Source of the DNA: Oscillospiraceae bacterium
Lineage (GTDB): Bacteria > Bacillota > Clostridia > Oscillospirales > Oscillospiraceae
Assembly (NCBI GenBank): GCA_020025535.1
Contig: JAHHRY010000006.1
Location: 24,107-88,106, forward strand
Reading direction: 5' to 3'
Length of the DNA stretch: 64,000 nt
Shown here: in pieces, positions 1 to 9,365 of the stretch
Position numbering within the stretch: the stretch's first letter is position 1
Layout: each line of letters begins with the position of its first letter
Notes under the pieces: model-generated
What the model saw: only the letters and a program-made list of their open reading frames with translations
What the model was told of the DNA's origin: nothing
Databases searched by the model: none
Made by a program: the position numbers and the translations under genes

Positions 1-3
1 CAG

Positions 4-28
4 CTGCGTGCAGGGATTGCACACGCAG
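4..28. other. Small inverted repeat at window edge
   Basis: CTGCGTG at 4-10 is the exact reverse complement of CACGCAG at 22-28. It may be the tail of a feature outside the window. No gene can be assigned to bases 1-42. Confidence 0.3.
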
Positions 29-42
29 AGAAAGAATGATAC

Positions 43-80
43 AAAAGCCGCCGTTTTCACAAGGAAAACGGCGGCTTTTT
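43..80 (-). terminator. Intrinsic terminator of the ABC transporter gene
   Basis: A perfect GC-rich stem (GCCGCCGTTTTC against GAAAACGGCGGC) has A and T runs on both sides. It can therefore stop the minus-strand ABC gene ending at 115 and also plus-strand transcripts from the left. Confidence 0.85.
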
Positions 81-114
81 GAAACAGTTCGGCAATCGGG
101 AAACCGGCTGCCTT

Positions 115-3100
115 TTACTCTGTACGCAGTGCCTCCACAGGGTCACTCTTGGATGCATTATAGGAAGGAATAATACCGCCGATTGTCGTGAGGACAACAC
201 TGATTACAATCAGAGCAGCTGCATATTTTACAGGCAGGGATGCCCAGATATCCTGAATTCCCGTGTACCTGTGAAGCAGATAGTTCGAGGGAAACAGCAG
301 CAGATAGCCGATTCCCACACCCATGCTGCCGGAAAGCAGGCCTGTAATAAAGGTTTCTGCGTTGAATATCTGAGAAATGTTGTGCTTTGAGGCACCCATG
401 GCCCGCAGAATGCCGATTTCCTTCCGCCGTTCCAGAACACTGATGTAAGTAATCACGCCGATCATAATGGAGGACACCACCAGAGAAACAGCCACGGTAG
501 ACATGAGCGCGCTGGTAATGATGGTGATGATCCGTGTCACGGTGCTCATCACGGTTCCCAGAGTATCCGTATAGGAAACGGCATGGTTCTGGTCGTTGAT
601 CAGATTGTAGCGGTTCAGGACTTCGATCACGGCATCTTTGCTGTCAAAGTCATGGGGATAGATGCAGATGCTCTTGGGGTGCGACATTTCCACATACCCA
701 AGGCGGCTGAGATTTTTGGAAAGGGATGCTCTGGAGAGGTTTGTGAAGGACAGCAGCAGATCGGACAGCTCCTGAGTATCCAGACGCATGGAAAACGCAC
801 TGGCGAGCACATCCATATCCGCCGAAATGCATTCGGGAATATGCTCCAGTGCTGCAGAAAAGCCGTTTCCCATACAGGCTTTCAGTTCTTCCATCGTCTG
901 ATGGATAAGGGCCTGTCCTTCTGCGGATATTTGACCTTCCAGCTGCTGAAGGCCTTCTGAGATCTGAGCTTTTACCAGAGGCTGAAGCGTTGTTTCTGCG
1001 TATTCGTTCAGCTTCTCCTGCAGGCCGGGGTTTTGCATCAGGTTTTCCATTTCCCGGCAGACAAATTTGTTCCATCTTCCGGTTTCAAGATATTCCGTAA
1101 AACAATTCTGCAGATAGGGCATGGAGGGGATTCCCTGGCCTGCCAGATAGGCATTCAGGCTCTCGGCAATCTGACCGGAAAGCACACGGATTTTCTCGGT
1201 CAGAATCTCGTCTGTCAGATTTTCGGGATCCAGACTCTCAATCCACTGCCGTACAATGGTGCGGAAGATGTCTGAAGAAAAATAGTCGCCCAGATGATGC
1301 CCCAGATTTTCCATGTTGAGATATCCGTTTTCATTCAGATAGGCCATAAAATCCGTCAGAATTTCCCGGGTCAGATTGGAAACGGTCTCCGGCGGGATTT
1401 CCATACCCCCCACCAGTTTGGGCAGATCCTTCAGAATCTGCGTGCGGACCGCATCCAGAATGCCGTCCGGATTCAAATAAGGCTCCAGAGAGATCTGCGG
1501 CATGGAAGGATGTACGGAATCAAAGTCCGCACCTTCCATGAAGTAAGTCAGCATGGTTTCCCTGTCGATCCGAACGGCCTCCCACAGAAGGTCTGTATCC
1601 ACCTGAATGAGTGACGTGGGATCCAGCTCTTTGTGTGTGTCCATCTGATCAAAGGGCGTATTGGTAAAAATATCCGTTTTGGGCGCAGCCAGCTGAGCCT
1701 GTACAATCTCACTTTCCTTGGAATGTGCAATGGTTTCCTGCACCAAAGAGAAGGGGTAATTGATTCCGGACCACAGAACACCGGCTCCGTATTCCCGCTT
1801 GGGCTGCACAACGCCCACGATGGTCAGATCCCGTCCGTTCTTTACCAGCTCACGCATATAGTCGGCATCACCGGTTCGTTCTCTCCACCCGCCGTATTCC
1901 TGGTCAAAGGCGTAATAATCGCAGCTGCTTACCACTTTGAAACGGATTCCAAGAAAATCCTCATAGGCAAAGCTGAGCTTGTCCAGCTGTTCTGTTTCCA
2001 CTTTTTCGCCATGTATGAAATCCCGGATGAACTGTTCCACCTTCCCGGGGTCCCGCAGACCGAGGACATACAGCAGATAATCGGTGATTTTTCCCTCGTT
2101 GGTCAGAACCAGAATGCATTCATCCGGGCTTTCCGGCCAGTGACCGGCCTTGACATCGTACCGGTCAAGATAAAGGGACTCTGCTACCGGCATACAGTAA
2201 AACATATTCGTGGATACCGCAGAGGAAATGATTGAGGTATCAATACCGGAAACAGGAAGCCCCAGGGCGTCCAGCGTGGAATCCGGGCAGACCCGTTTGA
2301 TTTGATCTTTGTATTCCACATAGATCTGGGGCTGGACGTTGTAGACATATTCCACGGTACCGTAGTCTGAAATGTCGTTCTCCGGCCGTTCGATGTATTC
2401 TTTCACGGCCCCTACGTCGTTGGTATCCAGTACCGCAAACATTTTTTCCAGAAAACCGAGAACCTCCACATGATCGCTGTCCTTTCCCGCAAGCTCTCCG
2501 CTGAGATCCGACAGCATGGAGGAAATATCCATGTTGAGAGTTTCTACCAGCAGGGGATACTGGTAGGCCATATTGGCTTCCTGACGTGCAATATAGTCGT
2601 TGACGCCTGTGGAAAGCGCTGCAATCAGCGCAATTCCGATAATGCCGATAGATCCTGCAAAGGCTGTCAGGAACGTGCGTTTCCGCTTGGCCCAAAGATT
2701 GTGAAAGCTGAGGGTCAGTGCGGTGAAAATTCCCATGGAGGAATGGCCCATGTTTTTCTTCCGGACACTGCCGGCCTGCTCTTCCGGCGTATAGGGGTCC
2801 GTATCGCCGAGGATGCGGCCATCCTTCAGGGTGATGATGCGGCTGGCATACTGCTCGGCAAGCTCCGGATTGTGGGTCACCATAATGATGAGACGATCCT
2901 TGGCAGCTTCCTGCAGAATATCCATTACCTGAACGCTGGTCTTGCTGTCCAGAGCGCCGGTGGGTTCATCGGCCAGAATGACCGAAGGATTATTCACCAG
3001 AGCGCGGGCGATAGCCACCCGCTGCATCTGACCGCCGGAAAGCTGATTGGGACGCTTGTTCAGATGCTCTCCCAGTCCCACGGATACCAGTGCCGCTGTG

Positions 3101-3465
3101 GCCCGCTCTCTTTTCTCCGCACCGGAAATACCGGAAATCGTCAGCGCCATTTCCACATTGGAAAGAATGGTCTGGTGCTGAATCAGATTGTAGCTCTGAA
3201 AAATAAACCCGATGGAGTGATTTCGGTAGGAATCCCAGTCACGGTCCGAATAATCCTTTGTGGAGATACCGTCGATGATCAGATCACCGGAATCATAATG
3301 ATCCAGACCTCCGATGACATTGAGAAGCGTTGTTTTACCGGAGCCGGAAGGACCGAGCAGTGCTACAAATTCCTTTTTCCGGAAACAAAGATCCACGTTC
3401 TTCAGAGCGTGATGCTGATTTTTTCCTTCTCCGTAATACTTGTTAACAGACTTGATTTCTATCAT
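115..3465 (-). CDS. ABC transporter with fused ATPase and FtsX-like permease
   Basis: A 1116-aa single-chain exporter of the MacB/LolCDE-like kind. The first ~245 residues are an ABC ATPase: Walker A GPSGSGKTT, signature LSGGQMQRVAIARAL, Walker B ILADEPTGALD and H-loop VTHN. One membrane helix follows (FLTAFAGSIGIIGIALI), then a very large extracytoplasmic region of ~550 residues, and three C-terminal helices with the FtsX motif ISVLERRKEIGILRAMGAS. The substrate is unknown; relatives move antimicrobial peptides, lipids or lipoproteins. The ATG at 3465 is chosen because AAGGAGGG lies 9 nt upstream; an ATG six bases earlier sits too close to it. A weak promoter (TTGCCG-N18-TATGCT, 3508-3537) precedes it. 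The gene is monocistronic. Confidence 0.88.
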   Translation of the reverse strand: MIEIKSVNKYYGEGKNQHHALKNVDLCFRKKEFVALLGPSGSGKTTLLNVIGGLDHYDSGDLIIDGISTKDYSDRDWDSYRNHSIGFIFQSYNLIQHQTILSNVEMALTISGISGAEKRERATAALVSVGLGEHLNKRPNQLSGGQMQRVAIARALVNNPSVILADEPTGALDSKTSVQVMDILQEAAKDRLIIMVTHNPELAEQYASRIITLKDGRILGDTDPYTPEEQAGSVRKKNMGHSSMGIFTALTLSFHNLWAKRKRTFLTAFAGSIGIIGIALIAALSTGVNDYIARQEANMAYQYPLLVETLNMDISSMLSDLSGELAGKDSDHVEVLGFLEKMFAVLDTNDVGAVKEYIERPENDISDYGTVEYVYNVQPQIYVEYKDQIKRVCPDSTLDALGLPVSGIDTSIISSAVSTNMFYCMPVAESLYLDRYDVKAGHWPESPDECILVLTNEGKITDYLLYVLGLRDPGKVEQFIRDFIHGEKVETEQLDKLSFAYEDFLGIRFKVVSSCDYYAFDQEYGGWRERTGDADYMRELVKNGRDLTIVGVVQPKREYGAGVLWSGINYPFSLVQETIAHSKESEIVQAQLAAPKTDIFTNTPFDQMDTHKELDPTSLIQVDTDLLWEAVRIDRETMLTYFMEGADFDSVHPSMPQISLEPYLNPDGILDAVRTQILKDLPKLVGGMEIPPETVSNLTREILTDFMAYLNENGYLNMENLGHHLGDYFSSDIFRTIVRQWIESLDPENLTDEILTEKIRVLSGQIAESLNAYLAGQGIPSMPYLQNCFTEYLETGRWNKFVCREMENLMQNPGLQEKLNEYAETTLQPLVKAQISEGLQQLEGQISAEGQALIHQTMEELKACMGNGFSAALEHIPECISADMDVLASAFSMRLDTQELSDLLLSFTNLSRASLSKNLSRLGYVEMSHPKSICIYPHDFDSKDAVIEVLNRYNLINDQNHAVSYTDTLGTVMSTVTRIITIITSALMSTVAVSLVVSSIMIGVITYISVLERRKEIGILRAMGASKHNISQIFNAETFITGLLSGSMGVGIGYLLLFPSNYLLHRYTGIQDIWASLPVKYAAALIVISVVLTTIGGIIPSYNASKSDPVEALRTE

Positions 3466-3537
3466 GTGCATATCCCTCCTTCTGCGTGCGTTACACTTTC
3501 TACCCACAGCATACATCTTTTCCCGTTTTTTCGGCAA

Positions 3538-3872
3538 TGGACATTTTGCCCTCTGTGCCTAGTTTTGGACATTTGTGCTGATTTTTCCGGATTACAGACA
3601 GGCCGTCGGGGCTGTCCACTGGGCGAAAGAAGCGATGAAGAGGAAAAACGAGAAGGAAAGCAAAGTCAAAGCAGCCCGGAAGCAGGAGACATGAAGCAGG
3701 TGGCCTGACCGTACAAAGATAAAATCCATATTTGCAGGGAACCCTGCACGCCTTGGCCTGACGGGATTCCTGCCGGCCTTTTCAGGTGCCCGGATTGCCG
3801 CCGGACAAATCAAGGGGGCTTTGCGGACGGACTTGGCGGAGGTCCTGCCATCCGGCCGTTGGGCCCTCCGGT
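3538..3872. other. Intergenic stretch, no gene seen
   Basis: About 335 bases between the ABC promoter region and the end of the MATE gene. Open frames here have no ribosome-binding site and read as low-complexity Arg/Gly/Pro sequence. I found no convincing terminator for the MATE gene. Confidence 0.5.
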
Positions 3873-5207
3873 TCAGGAGGACGCTTTTTGTTTCCGAAAG
3901 CGGATCAGCAGGCCGATCAGCCCCACGGCATCCGCAAGGAACCAGCCGATGGGGATGGACAGCCAGATCACCCCCACACCCAGAGCGGGTGCCAGCGCAT
4001 AGGAGATGAGCACCCGCAGCCCAAGGGAGATTACCGTGAGCACAATGGACATTCCCGCCCGTTCCAGTCCCCGGTAGGTGGCATAGAGCAGAAACAGCAT
4101 CCCGATGCCGGCATAAAACAGGCCTTCCGTTCTGAGATACCCAATGCCGATCTGCAGGACGGCTTCTTCGGACGGATCGATGAACAGCGTCAGCAAAGGC
4201 CGGGCAAAGAAAAACACCAGAATGGAAATGACAAGGCAGAAGCCCAGGGACAGTTCCGAAGCCTCCTGAAAGCCTCTGCGTACCCGGTCTTTCTGACCGG
4301 CGCCGGCGTTCTGGGCAACGAAGGTAGCAAAGCCGTTGGCGAAATCCTGAGCAGGAGAATAGGCGAATGCGTCGATTTTCACCCCTGCCGTAAAGGCGGC
4401 CATGGTTGCGATTCCGAAGCTGTTCACCAGACTCTGAACCATGAGGATTCCAAAATTCATAATCGACTGCTGGATGCTGGTGAGGACGCTGACAGAAGCA
4501 ATACGGGACAGCAGTTTTCCGTCCGGGTGAAGGTGCTCCCGTCCCGGTCTGAGTCCGGGTGCCCGGAAAAAGGTGTCCAGTGCCAGCCCAAGAGCGGAAA
4601 GTCCCTGAGAGATCACGGTGGCCCAGGCCGCACCCGCTACGCCCCAGTGAAACCAAAGTACAAAAAGCAGATCCAGAACAATGTTGGCGACGGTGGAAAG
4701 CAGGAGGTAGACCAGCGGCGTCAGGGAGTTTCCCACGCTGCGAAGCTCCGCCGAATAGAAATGCGTCAGGAAGGTAAAGGGAATCCCGAGAAAGATAATC
4801 CGGAGATAACCGGTGAAGCTTTCTGCCGCTTTATCCGGGATTCGCATGAGCCCGGTGATTCCGGGAAGCGCCAGATAGGACAGTGTCAGCAGAACGGCGG
4901 AAACGGCGGCAATCAGGCAAAAGGCATTGACCTGAGCCGTTTTCATCTGTTCCTGCTTTCCCTCTCCCCAAAGCTGACTGAATACCACACCGCTGCCCAT
5001 GCAGAGGCCTAAAAGCAGGCTGTTCAGCAGGATCATCAGAGAAAAGGCGCTGCCTACTGCGGCAAGTGCCACATTGCCCAGAAACCGTCCTACGATCCAG
5101 GTGTCCACAATGTTGTAAAGCTGTCCCAGCAGGTTGCCTGCAATCAGGGGCAGACTGAACAGAATCAGGCTGCGCCGAATGGGGCCGCAGGTAAAATCAC
5201 AATGCAT
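3873..5207 (-). CDS. MATE family multidrug/Na+ exporter
   Basis: A 444-aa, about 12-helix membrane protein of the MATE family, with normal family length. The N-terminal half holds the typical LPLIAGNLLGQLYNIVDTW stretch, and the homologous second half includes FGIATMAAFTAGVKID. MATE proteins expel cationic drugs or metabolites in exchange for Na+ or H+; the substrate here cannot be told. The ATG at 5207 has GGGAGGA 8 nt upstream; a longer reading to 5444 adds only non-membrane, Arg-rich residues. A good promoter lies at 5239-5267. It stands alone between the ABC exporter and bL25. Confidence 0.9.
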   Translation of the reverse strand: MHCDFTCGPIRRSLILFSLPLIAGNLLGQLYNIVDTWIVGRFLGNVALAAVGSAFSLMILLNSLLLGLCMGSGVVFSQLWGEGKQEQMKTAQVNAFCLIAAVSAVLLTLSYLALPGITGLMRIPDKAAESFTGYLRIIFLGIPFTFLTHFYSAELRSVGNSLTPLVYLLLSTVANIVLDLLFVLWFHWGVAGAAWATVISQGLSALGLALDTFFRAPGLRPGREHLHPDGKLLSRIASVSVLTSIQQSIMNFGILMVQSLVNSFGIATMAAFTAGVKIDAFAYSPAQDFANGFATFVAQNAGAGQKDRVRRGFQEASELSLGFCLVISILVFFFARPLLTLFIDPSEEAVLQIGIGYLRTEGLFYAGIGMLFLLYATYRGLERAGMSIVLTVISLGLRVLISYALAPALGVGVIWLSIPIGWFLADAVGLIGLLIRFRKQKASS

Positions 5208-5238
5208 TACAGGGTCCTCCCAATGAAAAATCAAGGAC

Positions 5239-5267
5239 ATTATAGAGAAACCGCTCATAAAATGCAA
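5239..5267 (-). promoter_or_regulatory. Sigma-A promoter of MATE gene
   Basis: On the minus strand TTGCAT-N17-TATAAT, about 30 nt upstream of the start codon region. Confidence 0.75.
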
Positions 5268-5624
5268 GATAAACAGCGGTTGCTCCGAGGATTGCCTCTT
5301 CCCGGGGCAGAAAAGGAGGTTCTGTTTGCGGGGATGTTCCCGTTTCGGACGAGAAGCAGAAGGCCGTCCGGCACTGGGAAAGCTTTCTGTGAGCGGATCA
5401 CGGGCTTTTTGCAGATTCTCTCCGGGCTTGCGGCGGCAAGGCACGCAGACCCGTATTTTACTGGCCCTCCGGGAAAACGGCGGCCGGGGCAGGGGAGGTT
5501 CTGCCTGCTGTCAGCGGCTTACCGGCATCCCGATTCCGACAGGCGGTATTTTACTGCCTGCCGGAATGGAAAAATACCGGCAAGACGGCAAGAAGCGGCT
5601 CTGCCGCTGCGTCTGTGGGCTGGG
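5268..5624. other. Intergenic stretch, no gene seen
   Basis: GC-rich DNA between the MATE promoter and the bL25 terminator. A plus-strand open frame runs through it, but it is rich in Arg, Pro and Gly, has no start site with correct spacing, and runs antisense into bL25. Confidence 0.5.
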
Positions 5625-5660
5625 GTAAAAAGCAGCCCTGTCTGCAAAGCGCAGACAGGG
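5625..5660 (-). terminator. Terminator of bL25 gene
   Basis: CCCTGTCTGC pairs with GCAGACAGGG (5636-5660); on the minus strand it is followed by a T run. Confidence 0.85.
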
Positions 5661-5677
5661 CCGGATCATTTCTGTAT

Positions 5678-6250
5678 TTATTCTGCTGCCGCCTCTTCTT
5701 CGGTGGGAGCCATCTTGTTTTCTGTGATTCGCAGCACGATGCTGTCACCGGGAACGTGAAGCGTGATGTGCTCGCTGTTGAGTTCCGGGATGTCTGCGAT
5801 TGTGATGAGTGTACCGGGAGCCGCACCCTCCAGATCCAGGGTGATGTTGTCCACCATGTATTCGGGCAGGGACTCGTAGGATACTTCGTCAATCATCTGC
5901 TCCAGCACGCCGCGGACGTTTTCGGCGTTCTTGCGGTAGATGTGGGCAACGCTCTTAACCATCTGACCGGCTTTCAGAGCCTGGAAGCTGATGTGATCGA
6001 CGTTCTGGTTGTCGAAATTGCGGGTAAATTCCTTGATTTGGGTCGGGATGAGCTTTCCCTCCAGATTCAGACGGATTTTGCTGCCGTCATGCTTCTGACG
6101 GCACAGCTGGTTTGCAGCTTGCTGGCTCATCTGGATAGAAACCGCATTGGGTAATGTTCCTCCATACACAGAGCAGGGTACAATGCCCATTCGCCGCAGG
6201 TGTTTTGCTTTTGCCATGGGGTCTCGTTTTTCCACATTGATGATGTCCAT
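5678..6250 (-). CDS. Ribosomal protein bL25 / Ctc-like, 5S rRNA binding
   Basis: A 190-aa protein with the two-domain CTC-type bL25 architecture: an N-terminal 5S rRNA-binding beta-barrel (residues ~1-90, with RDPMAKAKHLRRMGIVPCSV) and a C-terminal beta domain (~100-175, with LVDE-like folds ending ITENKMAPTEEEAAAE). It binds 5S rRNA on the large subunit; the long form is called general stress protein Ctc in Bacillus. The start at 6250 has TTAGGAGG 6 nt upstream. Promoter at 6383-6411 gives a ~125-nt leader. Monocistronic with its own terminator. Confidence 0.88.
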   Translation of the reverse strand: MDIINVEKRDPMAKAKHLRRMGIVPCSVYGGTLPNAVSIQMSQQAANQLCRQKHDGSKIRLNLEGKLIPTQIKEFTRNFDNQNVDHISFQALKAGQMVKSVAHIYRKNAENVRGVLEQMIDEVSYESLPEYMVDNITLDLEGAAPGTLITIADIPELNSEHITLHVPGDSIVLRITENKMAPTEEEAAAE

Positions 6251-6382
6251 TGTTTTCCTCCTAATAGTATGTTTATATTTCCGTCCCGACCGCCGGGGGC
6301 AGGCAGGACAGACACAAAAAAGAAGCACTCTGACGGTGCATTTCGCAGCGGGTAAAAGTTCTTCTTTTCGCATTGTGTACAT

Positions 6383-6411
6383 AGTATATCACAAAGCTTT
6401 CGGAAAAGCAA
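6383..6411 (-). promoter_or_regulatory. Sigma-A promoter of bL25 gene
   Basis: Minus strand TTGCTT-N17-TATACT; predicted start near 6376 leaves a ~125-nt untranslated leader. Bases 6412-6520 beyond it hold nothing I can recognise. Confidence 0.7.
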
Positions 6412-6520
6412 ATTTTAATTATTTTGCACAAAACGGCGGGTTCCGGCGAATGGAACCGAGCCGTGACGGAAAAGGACGCCGTTTAGCGGATAACCGTCCG
6501 GCCTCCCGGCGGGCAAAAGA

Positions 6521-6560
6521 AAACCCCTCCCCCAGCCGGAAACACCGGCCGGGGGAGGGG
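6521..6560 (-). terminator. Strong terminator downstream of zinc-ribbon membrane protein gene
   Basis: CCCCTCCCCCAGCCGG pairs with CCGGCCGGGGGAGGGG across a 5-nt loop; on the minus strand TTTTCTTTT follows. It lies 140 nt beyond the stop codon at 6701. Confidence 0.85.
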
Positions 6561-6700
6561 GCTTTGATTGTCAGATGTTTTTTTCGGGGACGGCTGCGGA
6601 AAAGGCGGCTTCCGCCGAAGCCCTGCCTCCGGAGAGCGGAAAGCGCAACGTTCCGATGTCCGCAGCGGTGCTTTGATGACCCGGACGGAAAGCGGGGCGG

Positions 6701-7960
6701 TTATCTTTCGATTGCAGTTACAACCCAGTCGTTAATGCCGGCGTCGTATTCCTGATCGCAGTAGGGACAGGTTTTTCTCTGTGTGGCGTCAAAACTGCCG
6801 CCGCAGCAGGGACACTGTACTCTTTTGATGGAGAAACAGGGGTCGGCGGGGGACTGGGCACGGTGGTACATCCAAAGCCGTACGGTTTCGTCCTTTTCGG
6901 TGATTTTCTTCCCGTTGTCCACGGTGCTGGTCAGGTAAAGCTTCAGCACGACCTCAATCCGGTCATGATTCTGCCGGATGGACTGGATCCCCATTCCGCC
7001 CCGGTACTGAAGGTCGATCAGATCGGAGAATTTGCCGGAAAGATCCTCTCCTTTATACTGCACGCACTCGGACGGGTCATCGTGGAACAGGATCGTCCGG
7101 GCGAGAGAAAGGGCTTTTCCCTCAAAGTATTCATAGCTGAAAGTGGGGAAGTAACGGGTCAGCGTATTGGTGATTTTTCTCTTGGAGCCGGCGCTGCCGA
7201 TGATTACGCCGGTGTATTTGCCGGCCTGCTTCAGAAGCCTTCCCAGATAAAACAGGGAAGTGCCGATATACATGAGAAAAGCACTCATTAAGGTGGCTCC
7301 AAGGAAAGAAAGCAGTGCGTAGAGAATCGTATTTTCTCCGGAGGTCAGAAGATGGTACACGGTAAAGACGGCGCCGAACGCCATTCCTCCGCCCCAGACG
7401 ACCTTCCGGTGATTGCCTGCCTGCTTTTGAGAGATTCCGCTGTTATCCAGACAGTAGAAATTTGTCACCTTCGGATACAGGTCCTTCATAAGAAAACGGG
7501 TTCCGCAGAAGGGACATCCTTCCTCCTGAAGGGTGCTGATCGTGGAAATCGCACCGCAGTTCGGACAGGTATAGGTGCAGCAGCCGATGGCGTGGTCCTG
7601 CGGCTGCGGATTAATGATGGTTTCGTACAGGGTTATGTACTTTTTGCTGCTGTAGATTTTCTCGTCGGCCCGATAATAGTCGATGCTCTGGTGCTGGGGC
7701 TGAAAATAGGTGGACTGATGAAACCGGGCCGCACCGTCGGAGAACGGCAGGCTGTTTATAATCTGCCCGGAAAAAAGGACTTCTCCCTCCGGTTCAAAAC
7801 GCATATCGATTTTCAGATTGTGCCGCTGAAGGCGCTTTTCCTGCAGATCCAGATAGTATTTCATATCCTGGTCGCCGGATCGGGGCTCTTTTCCGGTGCG
7901 GCACCAAAGCTGTATTTCTTTCAGAAAACGCTGGAAAAGGTCTGCGTGGGGTGCGTTCAT
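6701..7960 (-). CDS. Zinc-ribbon membrane protein of unknown function
   Basis: A 419-aa protein I cannot name. It has two zinc-ribbon pairs: CPNCG...CPFCG near residues 130-155 and CPCCGG...CPYCDQ near the C-terminus (385-405). Between them are two or three hydrophobic segments (YHLLTSGENTILYALLSFLG; ATLMSAFLMYIGTSLFYLG), followed by a soluble domain of about 180 residues that resembles Tim44-like/DUF tails by arrangement only. The N-terminal ~120 residues look like a soluble cytoplasmic domain. Start at 7960 with AGGAGGT 5 nt upstream. It is expressed alone from the promoter at 8036-8064. Confidence 0.8.
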   Translation of the reverse strand: MNAPHADLFQRFLKEIQLWCRTGKEPRSGDQDMKYYLDLQEKRLQRHNLKIDMRFEPEGEVLFSGQIINSLPFSDGAARFHQSTYFQPQHQSIDYYRADEKIYSSKKYITLYETIINPQPQDHAIGCCTYTCPNCGAISTISTLQEEGCPFCGTRFLMKDLYPKVTNFYCLDNSGISQKQAGNHRKVVWGGGMAFGAVFTVYHLLTSGENTILYALLSFLGATLMSAFLMYIGTSLFYLGRLLKQAGKYTGVIIGSAGSKRKITNTLTRYFPTFSYEYFEGKALSLARTILFHDDPSECVQYKGEDLSGKFSDLIDLQYRGGMGIQSIRQNHDRIEVVLKLYLTSTVDNGKKITEKDETVRLWMYHRAQSPADPCFSIKRVQCPCCGGSFDATQRKTCPYCDQEYDAGINDWVVTAIER

Positions 7961-8035
7961 AGCTTACCTCCTGTCGTTGTGACGATGTCCTGTGGCCGTT
8001 GCGTGTAAAGCGCGGGGATTGTAAAATCTGTATTT

Positions 8036-8064
8036 ATTATAAATTTTGGAATAAATGAAGTCAA
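8036..8064 (-). promoter_or_regulatory. Sigma-A promoter of zinc-ribbon membrane protein gene
   Basis: Minus strand TTGACT-N17-TATAAT, a near-consensus match. Confidence 0.8.
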
Positions 8065-8087
8065 CGAAAAAGAACTGTCCGTATGAT

Positions 8088-8134
8088 ACAAAATGAAGCC
8101 CCGGATTCGGCAGAATTGCTGCAGAATCCGGGGC
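8088..8134 (-). terminator. Terminator of DUF4186 gene
   Basis: GCCCCGGATTC (8098-8108) pairs with GAATCCGGGGC (8124-8134); the minus-strand side continues into a T-rich stretch. Confidence 0.8.
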
Positions 8135-8146
8135 TTTCGGGCTTAT

Positions 8147-8497
8147 TTAATGCATTTCCCTCAGAATCCACGCCATCAGAAGATCCACGATGCCATCCTG
8201 CTGCGCCTGTGTCAGCTCTGTGCCTTTGGGAATTTTGTACCATTTTTCCAGACATCCTCTGCAGCAGCAGGCGCAGGCGTGCTGTGCCACAAATACCGGA
8301 TGCCCTCTCATGGGGGTTTGTCTGCCGTCGTTGGGAATCTCCGCCGGCGCCAGACGCTTCCAGACGAAATCGGCGGCGTGCTGCCGGATAACGGGAAGGC
8401 CTTTAGAGGTGACGTATGCCCTGTCCTGTGCCGTCAGATGGAATCGGGAGCGAAATTCCGATTTGCGTAAGTTTGCCAATGCCTGACCAATCGTCAT
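8147..8497 (-). CDS. DUF4186 family protein
   Basis: A 116-aa protein matching the conserved DUF4186 pattern: LRKSEFRSRFHL, RAYVTSKGL, IRQHAADF, the run NDGRQTPMRGHPVFVAQHA and the cysteine motif CACCCRGCLEKW. The invariant His and Cys residues suggest a metal site, but no function is known to me. The start at 8497 is chosen for GAGGTGG 5 nt upstream; earlier in-frame starts lack such a site. It may share a transcript with the DUF3783 gene 160 bases upstream. Confidence 0.85.
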   Translation of the reverse strand: MTIGQALANLRKSEFRSRFHLTAQDRAYVTSKGLPVIRQHAADFVWKRLAPAEIPNDGRQTPMRGHPVFVAQHACACCCRGCLEKWYKIPKGTELTQAQQDGIVDLLMAWILREMH

Positions 8498-8604
8498 GGA
8501 GACCACCTCTTCGGAAGTAAGTGCGGATGCTTTTGCGTGTTTGCCGCCGCCGGGAAGCGGGCGTTTTCGGAGAAGTCCGTTCACCCCCAAAAGAGCGGAA
8601 ACAC

Positions 8605-8640
8605 AGCCGGCGGGGGATGCCTGTACACCGCCTGCCGGCT
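8605..8640 (-). terminator. Possible weak terminator after DUF3783 gene
   Basis: AGCCGGC pairs with GCCGGCT with a long loop; only a broken T tract follows on the minus strand, so termination may be partial and feed DUF4186. Confidence 0.35.
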
Positions 8641-8658
8641 TGCCGTATTCTCAGTCTG

Positions 8659-9042
8659 TTAAGGCTTTTCAGCCTTTTTCATGGTGTGATACTCCTCCTG
8701 AATAGAGGCGCAGAGGTCGGAAAAACGCCAGCTGCTGTTGTGCTTGGTGTGGATGGCCTTGATGACACCGCTGGTTACCTGATTGATCAGGGCAATGCCA
8801 ATCTGCTCTTGTCCGTCGAAACCGTCCAGAAGGGCAAATTTTCCCATCAGGGGACGGGAAGGCATGGGAGGAAAATCCTTCCCGGACAGAAGCTGGTCCA
8901 CGGTCAGGGAGGTCTGCGTGTCCGACACCGGCTTGCAGACGATGCCTTCGTTTTTGGTAATGGTGTCCAGAATCAGCAGCTGCATACCGGAAAGACCGTA
9001 AATGAGAATGGTTTTTTCTGATTTTTTGATGTGTGTGCTCAT
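8659..9042 (-). CDS. DUF3783 domain protein
   Basis: A 127-aa protein. The pattern ILIYGLSGMQLLILDTI near the N-terminus, the central PPMPSRPLMGKFALLDGF and the C-terminal HNSSWRFSDLCASIQEEY fit the DUF3783 family of Firmicutes. The function is unknown. The start at 9042 follows GAGGAG by 8 nt. The leader upstream carries a promoter and an immediate terminator (9273-9336), so expression may be attenuated. Confidence 0.75.
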   Translation of the reverse strand: MSTHIKKSEKTILIYGLSGMQLLILDTITKNEGIVCKPVSDTQTSLTVDQLLSGKDFPPMPSRPLMGKFALLDGFDGQEQIGIALINQVTSGVIKAIHTKHNSSWRFSDLCASIQEEYHTMKKAEKP

Positions 9043-9272
9043 ACTGTACGCTCCTCGTTTACAGTGCGCCAAAGGAAAATGACGCAATCGTTTGCCCTAT
9101 CATATCACATTTTTCCCTTTTTGAACAGCGAATCCAGACCTTGCGGTTAAATAAAAATGCCCGGAAACGGGTGACGGTGCGCCGAAAGCCCGGTGCGGGC
9201 GGCGGAAGTTTCTGCGTCATACGCACATTTGTTTCTGCCGCAAAAGCGGAGGAAGGAGGACTGTCGGACACG

Positions 9273-9296
9273 AAAAAAGAGCAGTCTCTCGACTGC
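9273..9296 (-). terminator. Terminator just downstream of a minus-strand promoter
   Basis: GCAGTC-TCTC-GACTGC stem; on the minus strand six T follow. It lies only ~5 nt beyond the predicted start of transcription from 9308-9336 and ~230 nt before the DUF3783 start. Confidence 0.65.
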
Positions 9297-9307
9297 CCAA
9301 CAAGATT

Positions 9308-9336
9308 ATCATACTATACGCCTATGCAAAAATCAA
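9308..9336 (-). promoter_or_regulatory. Sigma-A promoter facing DUF3783 gene
   Basis: Minus strand TTGATT-N17-TATGAT. It diverges from the ncRNA promoter at 9412-9440. Confidence 0.6.
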
Positions 9337-9365
9337 CAAAAAGATGATGATAACCGCAATATTCT

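Noticed and set aside
5202..5759. Plus-strand ORF of 185 codons between MATE and bL25 genes
   Set aside because: Arg/Gly/Pro-rich, no properly spaced ribosome-binding site, and it runs antisense into bL25 and across its terminator.
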